Below, in pieces: positions 1 to 15,200 of a stretch of DNA of 64,000 nucleotides. Numbering within the stretch: the first letter of the stretch is position 1; each line of letters starts with the position of its first letter. The notes beneath the pieces are model-generated. The model was not told the origin of the DNA. It saw only the letters and a list, made by a program, of their open reading frames with translations, and searched no databases. Source of the DNA: Aristolochia californica. Its lineage: Eukaryota; Streptophyta; Magnoliopsida; Piperales; Aristolochiaceae. The position numbers were made by a program, and so were the translations under genes. The DNA is taken from positions 15,967,981-16,031,980 of the forward strand of contig JARWKL010000008.1 of assembly GCA_029961685.1 (NCBI GenBank), given 5' to 3'.

Positions 1-3000
1 GACACCCAATGCATAAGTCATTCCCTACAAAAATATAGCCCGTAATGCATGATAAATCATTTTACAAGCATCCATTATCGTTAGTTCAGCTTTTTGTAAA
101 TGGGCAAAATAATGGCTTGTTTGACTCGGGTAAATATCCCACCACTCGTTCACTTGAGAATTTGATGTTATTCTCTACAAAAGGTTTGGATCCATAGGTC
201 ATTTGCATCTTTAACATGTTTCAAGCATGCATGTCCATTTTTAAAACATGTGTAGAAAAATCTCTTTCTTATAAAATTCCGAGCTATTAGGGTTGTACAA
301 GTGGAAATTCACAAACTTGGATAACAAAACTTTTGTGTTCATATGTGGTGTGTGAATAAATTTTCTTTACTTACATTTGTTTTGCTTTAAATTATTTCCC
401 TTCATAAACTCTGAAATTTTCATTTTGTTGTGATCAATTTGGCTTTTTTTTTTTTTTGGTTTACGAGATGAAGGGAAAGAGAAAACTCAAGTTTTGATTT
501 AAGAAAAAAGTATACATCTAAAAATGAAATGCACAATGCACAAATGTAGAGAGAGATAATTTCTAAAAGTGTCTGTATTTTTTAGGGATTGTAAACTCTT
601 TTTAGTTTTTATAAATCAGGTTTTGCAATCGTCAGGAAAAAGGGGGAGGCGGGGGATTTTTAACTGAGTGTTAACTCCGAATCCATAAGTCATTCCTTTA
701 AAAAATATAGCCCATTAAGCATGATAAATCACTTTACAATCATCTATGATCGTTAGGTCAGCTTTTTCTAAATGGGCAAAATAATGGTTGTTTGACTTGT
801 GTAAATATCCCACCGAACGTTCACTTTAGAATTTAATGTATTGTCATTAAAATGTTTGGATCCATAGGCCATTTGCATCTTTAACATGTTTCAAGCATGC
901 ATATCCATTTTTTAAAACATGTGTAGAAAAATCTCTTTCTTATAAAATTTCAAGCTATTTGGGTTGAACTATTGGAATTTCCCAAACTTGGATAACAAAA
1001 CTTTTGTGTTCATTTGTGGTGTGTGAATAAATTTTCTTTACTTACATTTATTTAGTCCTTTAAATTCCTTCCATACATAAACTCTATAATATTCATTTTG
1101 ATGTGATCTATTTGCCTTTTATCACTTTTTTTTGTTTACGACCCGGAGGGAAAGTCTTAACAGTAGCTTTGATTTAAGAAAAAGGTATATATCTAAAATG
1201 GAAATGCACACTGCACAAAATTAGAGAGAGATAATTCCAAAAAGTGTCTATAATTTTTAGGGATTGTAAACTTTTTTTAGTTTTTATATATCAAGTTCTG
1301 CTATAGTTGGGAAAAGGGGGAGGCGGGGGATTTTTACCTAAGTGCTGACTCCCAATCAATAAGTCATTTCTTACAAAAAATATAACCCCTTACGCATGAT
1401 AAATCACATTACAGTCATCTATGATGGTTAGGTTAGCATTTTGTAAATGGGAAAAATAATGGCTTGTTTGACTAGGGTAAATATCCCACCGCACGTTTAC
1501 TTGAGAATTTAATGTTATTCTCTTTAAAAGGTTTGGATGCATAGGTCATTTGGTTATTTAACATGTTTCAAGCATGCATATACATTTTTTAAAACTTGTG
1601 TAGAAAAATCTCTTTCTTATAAAATTCCGAGCTATTAGGGTTGAACTAATTGAATTTCCCAAACTTGGATAACAAAACTTTTGTGTTCATTTGTGGTGTG
1701 AGAATAAATTTTCTATACTTACATTTGTTTATTGCTTTAAATTATTTCCATATATAAACTCTAAAATTTTCATTTTGTTTGTGATCTATTTGCCTTTGAT
1801 GTCTTGTTTTGTTTACGAGATGAAGGGAAATCTAAAAGTCAAGTTTTGATTTAAGAAAAAAGTATACATCTAAAATGGTAATGCACAATGCACAAATTTC
1901 TAGAGAGATGATTCCAAAAAGTGACTGTAATTTTTATGGATAGGAAACTCTTTTTAGCTTTTATATCTTAGGTTTTGCAATAGTCGGGAAAAGGGGAGGC
2001 GGGGGATTTTTAAGTGAGTGTTGACTCCCAATCCATAAGTCATTCCTTACAAAAATATAGCCCGTTACACAGGGTAAATCACTTTACAATCATCTATGAT
2101 CGTTAGGTCAGCTTTTTGTAAATTGGCAAAATAATGGCATGTTTGACTCGGGTAAATGTCCCACCGCACGTTCACTTGAGAATGTAATGTTGTTCTCTTT
2201 AAACATTTTGAATCCATTGGTCATTTGCATCTTTAACATGTTTCAAGTATGCATATCCATTTTTTAAAACATCAGAAGAAAAGTCTCTTTCTGATCAAAT
2301 TCTGAGCTATTAGGGTTGAACTTGTGCAATTTCCCAAAGTTGGATAATCAAACATTTTTGTTCATTTGAGGTGTGAGAATAAATTTTATTTACTTAAATT
2401 TTTTTATTGCTTTAAATTCTTTTCATGCATAATCTCTAAAATTTTCATTTTGTTGTGATCTATTTGCCTTTTCTCTCTTTTTTTGTCTACGAGATGAAGG
2501 AAAAGTGAAAACTCAAGTTTTGATTTAAGAAAAAAGTATACTTCTAAAATGGAAATGAGTAGTGCACAAATGTAGAGAGAGATAATTCCAAAAAGTGTCT
2601 TTAAGTTTTTGGGATTGTAAACTCTTTTTAGTTTTTATAAACCAGGTTCTGCAATCGTCAGGAAAAGGGGGAGGCAGGGGATTTTTAACTGAGTGTTTCC
2701 AAATCCATCAATCATTCCTTCCAAAAATATAGCCCGTTACTCATGATAAATCACTTTACAATGATCTATGATCTTTATGTCAACTTTTAGTAAATGGGTA
2801 AAATAATGGCTAGTTTGACTTAGGTAAATATCCCACCGCACGTTCACACGAGAATTTAATGTTATTCTATGTAAAAGGTTTGGATCCATTGTTCATTTGT
2901 ATCTTTAACATGATTCGAGCATGCACATTTATTTTTAAAACATGTGTATAAAAATCTCTTTCTTATAAAATTCCGAGCTATTAGGGTTGAACTAGTGGAA

Positions 3001-6000
3001 TATCCCAAACTTGGAAAACAAAACTTTTGTATTCATTTGTGGTGCGTGATTAAAATTTATTTTCTTACTTTTGTTTATTTATTTAAATTCTTTCCATACA
3101 TAAACTCTAAAATTTTCATTTTGTTTTTATCGATTTGCCTTTTCTCCCTTTTTTTTTTACGAGATGAAGGGAAAGTGAAAACTCAAGCTTTGATTTAAGA
3201 AAAAAGTATACATATAAAATGGAAATGCACAATGCACAAATGTAGAGAGAGATAATTCCAAAAAGTGTGTTTAATTTTTAAGGATTGTAAACTCTTTTTA
3301 GATTTTTTATCAAGTTTTGCAATCGTGGGGAAATGTGGGAGGCAAGGGATTTTTAATTGAGTGTTGAGTCCCAATTCATAAGTCATTCTTTACAAAAATG
3401 TAGCCCATTGCGCGTGATAAATCACATTACAATCATCTATGATCCTTAAGTCAAGTTTTTGTAAATGGGCAAAATAATGACTTGTTTGACTCGGGTAAAT
3501 ATCCCACTACGCGTTCACTTGAGAATTTAATTTAATTCTCTTGAAAAGGTTTGGATCCTTTGGTCATTTGCATCTTTAACATGGTTCAAGAATGCATATC
3601 CATTATTTAAAACATGTGCAGAAAAATCTCTTTCTTATAAAATTGCGAGCTATTTGGGTTGACTTAGTGGAATTTCCCACAATCGGATAACAAAACTTTT
3701 GTGAACATTTGTGGTGTGTGAATAAATTTTATTTACATACATTTGTTTATTGGTTTAAATTCTTTCCATACATAAAATCTAAAATTGTCATTTTGTTGTG
3801 ATCTATTTGCCTTTTATCTCTTTTTTTGTTTACGAGATGAAGGGAAAGTGAAAAATCAAGCTTTAATTTAAGAAAAAATAATACATCTAATATGAAAATT
3901 CAAAATGCACAAATGAAGAGAGAGATAATTCCAAAGAGTGTCTTTAATTTTTAGGGATAGTAAACTCTTTTTAGTTTTTATATATCAGGTTCTGCTATCG
4001 TCGAGAAAAGGGGGAGGCGGGGATTTTTAACTGAGTATTGACTTCCAATCCATAAGTCATTCCTCACAAAAATATAGCTCGTTATGCCTGATAAATCACT
4101 TTACAATCATCTATGATCGTTAAGTCAGCTTTTTGTAAATGGCAAAATAATAGCTTGTTTGACTCGGATAAATATCCCACCGCACGTTCAATTGAGAATT
4201 TAATGTTATTCGCTTTAAAAGGTTTGGATCCAAAGCTCATTTGCATCTTTAAATTTTTTCAAGCATGCATATTCATATTTTAAAACATGTGAATGAAAAT
4301 CTCTTTCTTATAAAATTCCAAGCTATTAGGGCTGAACTAGTGGAATTTCACAAACTTAGATAACAAAACTTTTGTGTTCATTTGTGGTGTGTGAAAAAAT
4401 TTCCTTACATACATTTGTTTATTGCCATAAATTCGTTCGTTACATAAACTCTAAAATTTTTATTTTGTTGTGATTTATTTGCCTTTTATCTTCTTTTTTT
4501 GTTTACGAGATGATGGGAAAGACAAAACTCAAGTTTTGATATAATAAAAAAGTCTACATCTGAAATGGAAATACACAATGCAAAAATGTAGAGAGAGAAA
4601 ATTCCAAAAAGTGTCAATAATTTTTAGGGAATGTAAACTCTTTTTAGTTTTTATATATCAGGTTCTGCAATCTTCGAGAAAAGGGGAGGCAGGGGATTTT
4701 TAACTGAGAGTTGACTCCCATTCCATAGGTCATTCCTTACAAAAATATAGCCTGTTACGCATGATAAATCACTTTACAATCATCTATGGTGGTTAGGTCA
4801 GATTTTTGTAAATGGGGAAAATAATAGCTTGTTTTACTCAAGTAAATATCCCACCGCACGTTCACTTGAGAATTTAATGTTATTCTCTTTGAAAAGTTTG
4901 GATCCATAGGTCATTTGCATCTTTAACATGTTTCAAGCATGCATATCCATATTTTTAAACATGTGTAGAAAAATCTCTTTCTTATAAAATTCCGAGCTAT
5001 TCGGGTTGAACTAGTGGAATTTCCCAAACTTGGATAACAAAACTTTTGTGTTCATTTGTGGTGTGTGAAAAACTTTCTTTACATACATTTGTTTATTGCT
5101 TTAAATTCTTTCCGTACATAAACTCTAAAATTTTTATTTTGTTGTGATCTATTTGCCTATTATCTCTTTTTTTGTTTACAAGATCAAGGGATAGTGAAGA
5201 CTGAAGCTTTGATTTAAGGAAAAATTATACATATAACATTGAAAAGCACAATGCATAATTGTAGAGAGATAATTTTAAAAAGTGTCTGTAATTTTTAGGG
5301 ATAGTAAACTCTTTTAAGTCTGCAATTGTTGGGAAATGGGGGAGGTGGGGGATTTTTAACTGGGTATTGACTCCCAAACCATAAGTCATTCCATACAAAA
5401 ATATAGCCCGTTACGCATGATCAATCACTTTACAATCATCTAAGATCGTTAGGTCGTATTTTTTTAAATGGGCAAAATAATGGCTTGTTTGACTCAGGTA
5501 AATATCCCACCGCACGTTCACTTGTGAATTTAATGTTATTCTTTTTAAAAGGTTTGCATCCATACCTCATTTGCATATTTATCTTGTTTCAGGCATGCAT
5601 ATCCATTTTTTAAAACATGTGTAGAAAAATCTCTTTCTTATAAAATTCCGAGCTATTAGGATTGAACTAGTGGAGTTTCCCAAACTTGGATAACAAAACT
5701 TTTGTGTTCATTTGTGGTGTGTGAATAAATTTTCTTTACTTTAAATTCTTTCCATTCATAAACTCTAAAATTTTTATTTTGTTGTTATCTATTGGCCTTT
5801 TATCTCTTTTTTTGTTTACAAGATGAAGGGAAAGTGAAAAATCAAGCTTTGATATAAGAAAAAAGTATGCATCTAAAATGGAAATGCTCAATGCACAAAT
5901 GTAGTGAGAGATAATTCCAAAAACTGTCTGTAATTTTTAGGGATTGTAAACTCTTTTTAGTTTTTGTATATTAGGTTCTACAATCGTCGGGAAAAGGGGG

Positions 6001-9000
6001 AAGCGGAGGCTTTTTAACTGAGTGTTGACTCCCAATCCATAAGTCATTCCATACAAAAATATAGCCCATTACACATGATAAATCACTTTACAATCATCAA
6101 TGATCGTTAGGTCAACTTTTTTTTCATTGGCAAAATAATGGCTTGTTTGACTAGGGTAAATATCCCACCACACATTCACCTGAGAATTTAATGTTATTCT
6201 CTTTAAAAGCTATGGGTCCATAGGTCATTTGCATCTTTAACATTTTTCAAGCCTGCATATCCATTTTTTAAAACATGTGTAGAATAATCTCTTTCTTATA
6301 AAATTTTGAGCTATTACGGTTGAACTACAGGAATTTCCCAAACTATGATAGCAAAACTTTATTATTCATTTGTGGTGTGTGAATAAAATTTATTTATTTA
6401 CATTTGTTTATTGCTTTAAATTCTTTTCATACATAAAGTCTAAAATTTTTATTTTGTTGTGATCTATTTGCCTTTTATCCCTTTTTTTGTTTACAAGATG
6501 AAGGGAAAGTGAAAACTCAAGTTTTGATTAAATAAAAAAGTATACATCTAAAATGGAAAGGCACAATGCACAAATATAGAGAGATAATTCCAAAAAGTGT
6601 ACGTAATTTGTAGGGATTGTAAACTCTTTTTAATTTTTATATATAAGGTTCTGCAATCATCGAGAAATGGGGGAGGCAGATGATTTTTAACTGAGTGTTG
6701 ACTCCAAATCCATAAGTCATAACTTACAAAAATATAGCCCATTACGTATTATAAATCACTTTAGAATCATCTAGGATCTTTAGTTCAACGTTTCGTAAAT
6801 GGGCAAAATAATGGCATGTTTGACTTGGGTAAATATCCCACCGAACATTTACTTGAGAATTTAATGTTATTCACTTTAAAAGTTTTGGATCCATAGGTCA
6901 ATTGGTTCTTTAACATGTTTCAAGCATGCATATCCATTTTTAAAACAAGTGTAGAAAAACTTGGATAACAAAACTTTTGTGTTCATTAGTGGTGTGTGAA
7001 TAAATTCTCTTTACTTACATTCATTTATTGCTTTAAATTCATTGCATACATAAACTCTAAAATTTTCATTTTGTTGTGATCTATTTGCCTTTTAACTCTT
7101 TTTTCGTTTACGAGATGAATGGAAGAGAAAACTCAAGTTCTGATATAAGAAAAAAGTCTACAACTAAAATGGAAATGCACAATGCACAAATGTAGAGAGA
7201 GATAATTCCAAAAAGTGTTTGTAATTTTTAGGGATTGTAAACTCTTTTTCTTTTTTATATATCAAGTTCTGTAATCGTCGGGAAAAGGGGGAGGCGCGGG
7301 ATTTTTAACTGAGTATTGACTCCCAATACATAAGTCATTCCTTACAAAAATATAGCCCATTATGCATGATAATAACTTTACAATCATCTATATTCGTTTG
7401 GTCAGCTTTTTGTAAATGAGCAAAATGATCACTTGTTAGACTCGGGTAAATATCCCAACGCACATTCACATGAGAATTTAATGTTATTCTCTATAAAGGT
7501 TTGGATCCATAGGTCATTTGCATCTTTAACATGTTTCAAGCATGCATATCCATTTTTTAAAACATGTGTAGAAAAATCTCTTTCTTATTAAAATTCCGAG
7601 CTATTAGGGTTGAACTAGTGGAATTTCCAAAATTCGGATAACAAAACTTTTGTGTTTATTTTTGGTGTGTGAATAAATTTTCTTTACTTACATTTGTTTA
7701 TTGCTTTAAATTTTTTCCATTACATAAACTCTAAAATTTTCATTTTTTTGTGATCTATTTGCCTTTTATCTCTTTTTTTTGTTTACGAGATGAAGGGAAA
7801 GTGAAAACTTAGGCTTTGATTTAAGAAACAATTATACATCTAAAATGGAAATGCACAATGTTCAAATGTAGAGAGAGATAATCCCAAAAGGTGTCTATAA
7901 TTTTTAGGTATAGTAAACTCATTTTAGTTTTTACATATCAGGTTTTGCAATCGTCGAGAAAAGGGGGAGGCGGAGGATTTTTAACTGAGTATTGACTCCC
8001 AATCCATAAGTCATTCCTTACAAAAATGTAGCATGTTACGCATGATAAATCACTTTGCAATCATCTATGATCGTTAGGTCAGATTTTTGTAGATAGGCAA
8101 AATAATGGCTTGTTTGACTCGAGTAAATATCCCACCGCACGTTCACATGAGAATTTGAAGTTATTCTCTCTAAAAGGTTTGCAACCATAGGTTATTTGTA
8201 TCTTTAACATGTTTCAAGCATGTATATCTATTTTTTAAAACATATGTAGAAAAATCTCTTTCTTATAAAATTCCGACCTATTAGGGTTGAACTAGTGGAA
8301 TTGCCCAAACATGGATGGCAAAACTTTTGTGTTCATTTTTGGTGTGTAAATAAATTTTATTTACTTACATTTGTTTATTGCTTTAAATTATTTCCATACA
8401 TAAACTCTAAAATTTTCATTTTGTTGTGATCTATTTGCCTTTTATCTCTTTTTTAATTTATAAGATGAAGGGAAAGTGAAAACTCAAGCTTTGATTTAAG
8501 AAAAAAATATACATCTAAAATGGAATTGCTCAATGCACAAATGTAGGGAGAGATAATTCCTAAAAGTGTCTATAAATTTTAGGGATTGTAAACTCTTTTT
8601 AGTTTTTATATATCAGGTTCTGCAATTGTGGGGAAAAGGGGGAGGCGGGGGATTTTTAATTGAGTGTTGACTCCCAACCCATAAGACATTCCTTACAAAA
8701 ATATAACCCATTACGCATGACAAATCACTTTACAATCATCTATGATCGTTGGGCAAGCTTTTTGTAAATGGGCAAAATAATGGCTTATTTGACTCAGGTA
8801 AATATCCCACCACACATTCACTTGAGAATTTTATGTTATTCTCTTTAAAACCTTTGGATCCATAGGTCATATTGTTCATTTGTGGTGTGTGAATAAATTT
8901 TCTTTACTTACAGTTGTTTGTTGCAGTAAATTCTTTCCATACCTAAACTCTAAAATTTTCATTTTGTAGTGGTCTATTTGTCGTTTATCTCTTTTTTTGT

Positions 9001-9223
9001 TTATGAGATGAAGGGAAAGTGAAAACTCTAGTTTTTATTTAAGAAAAAAGTATTAAATTAAAATTTAAATGCACAATGCACAAATATAGAGAGAGATAAT
9101 TCCAAAATGTGTCTGTAATTTTAAGGGATTGTAAACTCTTTTTAGTTTTTATATATCAGGTTTAGCAATCATCGGGAAAAGGGGGAGGCGAAGGATTTTT
9201 AACTGAGTGTTGACTCCCAATCC
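1..9223. repeat. 672-bp satellite array, block 1
   Basis: Head-to-tail satellite monomers, AT-rich and non-coding, all in one orientation. Using the conserved word ATAAGTCATT (or its variant) as phase marker, monomers start at 13, 685, 1359, 2035, 2707, 3378, 4052, 4725, 5381, 6039, 6712, 7330, 8006 and 8681; the usual spacing is 670-677 bp. Landmarks in nearly every monomer are TTTGGATCCATAGG (a BamHI site), CAAGCATGCATATCC, CTTGGATAACAAAACTTTTG, TGTAGAGAGAGATAATTCC and a G-rich block GGGAAAAGGGGGAGGCGGGG. Short monomers: 4725 (656 bp, loss near 5306), 5381 (658 bp, loss near 5740), 6712 (618 bp, 55-bp loss at about 6959) and 8681 (543 bp, about 130-bp loss near 8870). No gene is visible; reading frames here are short and follow the repeat. 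Confidence 0.96.
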
Positions 9224-12200
9224 ATAATTTATTCGTTACAAAAACATAGCCCATTACGCATGATTGATCACTTTACAATCATCTATGATTGTAAGGTCAA
9301 CTTTTTGTAAATAGGCAAAATATTGGCTTGTTTGACTTGGGTAAATATCCTACCACACGTTCACTTGAGAATTTAATGTTATTCTCTTTAAAAGGTTTGG
9401 ATCCATTGGTCATTTGCAACTTTAACATTTTTCAAGCATGCATATCCATTTTTGGAAACATGCGTAGAAAAATCTCTTTCTTAAAAATTCTGAGCTATTG
9501 GGTTGAGCAAGTGGAATATCCCAAACTTGGATCACAAAAATTTTGTGTTCATTTGTGGTGTGTGAATAAATTTTCTTTAGTTACATTTTTTTATTGCTTT
9601 AAATTGCTTCCATTCATAAACTTTAAAATTTTCATTTTGTTGTGATCTATTTGCCTTTTGTGTATTTTTTTGCTTAAGAGATGAAGGGAAAGCGAAAACT
9701 CTAGTTTTAATTTAAGAAAAAAGTATACATCTAAAAGGGAAATGCATAAAGCACAAATGTAAAGAGAGATAATTCCAAAAAGTCTGTGCAATTTTTACGG
9801 ATTGTAAACTCTTTTTAGTTTTTATATATTAGGTTCAACAATCGTCGAGAAAAGGGGGAGGTGGGGGATTTTTAACTGAGTGTTGACTCCCAATCCAACA
9901 GTAATTCCTTAAAAAAATATAGCCCAATACGCATGAAAAATAACTTTACAATCATCTATGATCGTTAGGTCAACTTTTGGTAAATGGGCAAAATAATGGC
10001 TTGTTTGACTCGGGGAAATATCCCACCGCATGTTCACTTGAGAATTTAATGTTATTCTCTTTAAAATGTTTGGAGCCATAGTTTATTTGCATCTTTAACA
10101 TGTTTCAAACATCCATATCCATTTTTTAAAACATGAGTAGAAAAATCTCTTTCTTATAAAATTCCGAGCTATAAGGGTTGAACAAGTTGATTTTCCCAAA
10201 CTTGGAGAACAAAGCTTTTGTGTTCATTTCTGGTGTGTAAATAAATTTTCTTTACTTACAATTGTTTATTGCTTTAAATTCTTTCCATACATAAACACTA
10301 AAATTTTCTTTTTGTTGTGTTCTATTTGCCTTTTATCTCTTTTTTTGTTTACGAGATGAAGGGAAAGTGAAAACTCAAGCTTTGATTCAAGAAAAAGGTA
10401 TACATCTAAATTGGAAAAACACTATGTACAAATGTAGAGAGAGATAATTCCTACAAGTGTCTGTAATTTTTAGGGATTGTAAACTCTTTTTAGTTTTTAT
10501 ATATGAGGTTCTGCAATCATCAGGAAAAGGGGGAGACAGGGGATTTTTAACTCAGTGTTGCTCCCAATCCATAAGTCAATCCTTGCAAAAATATAGTCCA
10601 TTACGCATGATAAATCACTTTACAATCATCAATGATCGTTAGGTAAGCTTTTTGTAAATGGGCAAAATAATGGCTTGTTTGACATGGGTAAATATCCACC
10701 GCACGTTCAGTTGAGAATTTAAAGTTATTCTCTTTAAAAAATTTGGATCCATAGGTCAATTGCAGCTTTAACATGTTTCAAGCATGTATATCCATTTTTT
10801 AAAACATGTATAGAAAACTCTCTTTCTTATAAAATTCTGAGCTATATGGATTGAACTAGTGGAGTTTCCCAAACTTGGATAACAAAACTTTTGTGTTCAT
10901 TTGTACTGTGTGAATAAATTTTCTTTACTTACATTTGTTTATTGCTATAAGTTCTTTCCATAAATAAACTCTAAAATTTTCTTTTTGTTGTGATGTATTT
11001 GCTTGTTATCTTATTTTTTGTTTACGAGATGAAGGGAAAGTGAAAACTCAAGCTTAGATTTTAGAAAAAAGTATACATCTAGAAAGTGTCTGTAATTTTT
11101 AGGGATTGTAAACTCGTTATAGTTTTATTATATCAGGTTTTGCAATCGTCGAGAAAAGGGGGAGGCGGGGGATTTTTAACTCAATGTTGACTCCCAATCC
11201 ATAAGTCATTCCTAACAAAAAATATAGCCCATTACGCATGATAAATCACTTTAAAATCATCTATGATGGTTAGGTCTGCTTTTTGTAATTGGGAAAAATA
11301 ATGGCTTGTTTGACTGGTGTAAATATCCAACTGCACGTTCACTTGAAAATTTTATGTTAGTCTCTTTTAAAGGTTTGGATCCATAGGTCATTTGCATCTT
11401 TAACAAGTTTCAAGCATTCGTATCTTTTTTTTAAAACATGTGTCAAAAAAAAATATTTCTTATTAAATTTCGAGCTATTAGGGTTGAACTAGTGGAATTT
11501 CCCAAACTTGGATAACAAAACTTTTGAGTTCATTTGTGGTGTGTCAATAAATTTTCTTTGCTTAGACTTGTTTATTGATTTAAATTCTTTCCATACATAA
11601 ACTCTAAAATTTTCATTTTGTTGTGATCTATTTGCCTTTTATCTCCTTTTTTTGTTTACGAGATGAAAGGAAAGTGAAAAATCAAACTTTGACTTAAGAA
11701 AAAAGTATACATCTAAAATGGAAATGCTCAATGCACAAATGTAGAGAGAGATAATTCCAAAAACTGTCTGTAATTTTTAGGGATTGTAAACTCTTTTTAG
11801 TTTTTATATATCAAGTTCTGTAATCGTCGGGAAAAGGGGGAGGTAGAGGATTTTTAACTGAGTGTTGACTCGCAATCCATAAGTCATTCCTTACAAAAAT
11901 ATAGCCTGTTACACATGATAAATCACTTTACAATCATCTTTGATCGTTAGGTCAACTTTTTGTAAATGGGAAAAATAACGTCTTGTTTGAGTCGGGTAAA
12001 TATCCCACTGCACGTTCACTTGAGAATTTAATGTTATTCTCTTTAAAAGGTTTGGATCCATAGGTTATTTTCGTCTTTAACATTTTTCAATCATGCATAT
12101 CCATTTTTTAAAACATTTGTAGAAAAATTTCTTCCTTATAAAATTCCAAGCTATTAGGTTTGGACTATTGGTATTTCCCAAACTTGGATAACAAAAATTT

Positions 12201-15200
12201 TGTGTTCATTTGTGGTGTGTGAATAAATTTTCTTCACTGACATTTGTTTATTGCTTTACATTATTTCCATACATAAACTCTAAAATTTTCATTTTGTTCT
12301 GAACAATTTGCCTTTTATCTCATTTTTTGTTTATGAGATGAAGGGAAAGTAAAAACTCAAGTTTTGATTTAAGAAAAAGTATATATCTAAAATGGAAATT
12401 CAAAATGCACAAATTTAGAGAGAAATAATTCCAAAAAATATCTGTAATTTTTTGGGATTTTAAACTCTTTTTAGTTTCTATATATCAGGTTTTGCAATTG
12501 TCGGGAAAAAGGGAAGGCAGGGATTTTTAACTGAGTGTTGACTCCCAATCCATAAGTCATTCATTAAAAAAATATAGCCCGTTACGCATGATAAATCACT
12601 TTACTATCATCTATGATCGTTAGGTCAGGTTTTTGTAAATATGCAAAGAAGTGGCTCGTTTGGCTCCGGTAAATACCCCACCGCACGTTCACTTGAGAAT
12701 TTAATGTTATTCTCTTTAAAAGGTTTGGATCCATAGGTCATTTGAATCTTTAACATGTTTCAAGCATGCATATCCATTTTTCAAAACATGTGTAAAAAAA
12801 TATCTTTCTTATAAAATTCTGAGCTATTAGGATTGAACAAGTGGAATTTCCCAAACTTGGATAACAAAAATTTTGTGTTCATTTGTGGGGTGTGAATAAA
12901 TTTTCATTACTTACATTTGTTTATTGCTTGAAATTCTTTCCATACAGAAACTCAAAAAAATTTCATTTTGTTGTGATCTAGTTGCCTTTTATCTCTTTTT
13001 TTGTTTAAGGGATGAAGGGAAAGTGAAAACTCAAGTTTGGATTTAAGAAGAAAGTATACATCTAAAATGGAAATTCACGACGCACAAATGTAGAGAGAGA
13101 TAATTCCAAAAAGTGTCTATAAGTTTTTGGGTTTGTAAACTCTATTTAGTTTATATATATCAGGTTTTGCAATCGTCAGGAAAAGGGGGAGGCGGGGATT
13201 TTTAAAATGAGTGTTTACTCCCAATCCATAAGTCATTCCTTAAAAAAATATAGCCTATTACGCATGATAAATCACTTTACAATCATCTATGATTGTTAGG
13301 TAAGCTCTTTGTAAATGGGCAAAATAATGGCTTGTTTGGCTCGGGTAAATATCCCACCGTAGGTTCACTTGCGAATTCAATGTTATTCTCTTTAAAAGGT
13401 TTGGATCCATAGGTCATTTGAATCTTCAACATGTTTCAAGCATGCATATCTATTTTTCAAAACAAGTGTAGAAAATTTTCTTTCTTATAAAATTCCGAGC
13501 TATTAGGGTTGAACAAGTGGAATTTAACAAACTTGGATAACAAAACTTTTGTGTTCATTTGTGGTGTGTGAATAAATTTTTATTACTTACATTTGTTTAT
13601 TGCTTGAAAATCTTTCCATATAGAAACTCTAAAATTTTCATTTTGTTGTGATCTATTTGCCTTTTATCTCTTTTTTTGTTTAAGAGATGAAGGGAAACTG
13701 AAAACTCAAGTTTTGATTTAAGAAAAAAGTATACATCTAAAATGGAAATGCACGATGCACAAATGTAGAGAGAGATAATTCCAAAAAGTGTCTAAAAGTT
13801 TTTTGGTTTGTAACCTCTTTTTAGTTTATATATATCAGGTTCTACAATGGTCGGGAAAAGGGGGAGGCGGGGATTTTTTAACTGAGTGTTGACTCCCAAT
13901 CCACAAGTCATTCCTTACAAAAATATAGCTCATTACGCAAGATAAATCACTTTACAATCATCTATGATTGTTAGGTCAATTTTTTGTAAATGGGCAAAAT
14001 AATGGCATGTTTGGCTCGGGTAAATATCCAGTGCAGGTTCACTTGCGAATTTAATGTTATTCTCTTTAAAAGGTTTGGATCCAACAATTAATTGCATCTT
14101 TAACATGTTTCAAACATGCATATCCATTTTTTAAAACATGTGTAGTAAAATTTCTTTCTTTTAAAATTCCGAGCTATTAGGGTTGAACAAGTGGAATTTC
14201 CCAAACTTGGATAACAAAACTTTTGTGTTCATTTGTGGGGTGTGAATAAATTTTCATTACTTACATTTTTTTATTGCTTGAAATTCTTTCCATACAGAAA
14301 CTCTAAAATTTTCATTTTGTTGTGATCTATTTGCCTTTTATCTCTTTTTTTATTTAAGAGATGAAGGAAAAGTGAAAACTCAAGTTTTGATTTAAGAAAA
14401 AACTATACATCTAAAATGGAAATGCACAATGCACAAATGTGGAGAGAGATAATTCCAAAAAGTGTCTGTAATTTGTAGGGATTGTAAAGTCTTTTTAGTT
14501 TTTACATATCAGGTTTTGCAATCGTTGGGAAAAGGGGGAGGCGGGGGATTTTTAACTGAGTGTTGACTCCCAATCCAAAAGTCATTCCTTACACAAATTT
14601 TGCCCGTTACGCATCATAAATAACTTTACAATCATCAATGATCGTTAGGTCAGCTTTTTGTAAATGGGCAAAATAATGGCTTGTTCAATTAGGGTAAATA
14701 TCCCACCGTAGGTTCACTTGAGAATTTAATGTTATTCTCTTTACAAGGTTTGGATGCATAGGTCATTTGCTTCTTTAACATGTTTCAAGCATGCATATGC
14801 ATTTTTTAAAACTTGTGTAGAAAAATCTATTTCTTATAAAATTCTATGCTATTAGGGTTTAACAAGTGGAATTTCCTAAACTTGGATAAAAAAAACTTTT
14901 GTGTTCATTTGTGGTGTGTAAATAAATATTCTTTTCTTAAATTTTTTTATTTCTTTAAATTTTTTCCATACATAAACTCTAATATTTTCATTTTGTTGTG
15001 TTCTATTTGCTTTTTATCTCTTTTTTTGTTGACGAGATGACGTGAAAGTGAAAACTCAAGTTTTGATGTAAGAAAATTGTATACATCTAAAATGGAAATG
15101 CGCAATGTTCAAATTTAGAGAGAGATAATTCCAAAAATTGTCTATATTTTTTATGCATTTTATACTCTTTTTAGTTTTTATATATCAGGTTGTACAATCG

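Noticed and set aside
2944..3198. Short open frames in the satellite, such as 2944-3198, 9328-9645, 14846-15040, 36302-36565 and 42130-42339 on the plus strand
   Set aside because: They fall at the same monomer phase, share the same peptide text because the DNA repeats, and are broken in most other monomers. They have no domain and are not genes.
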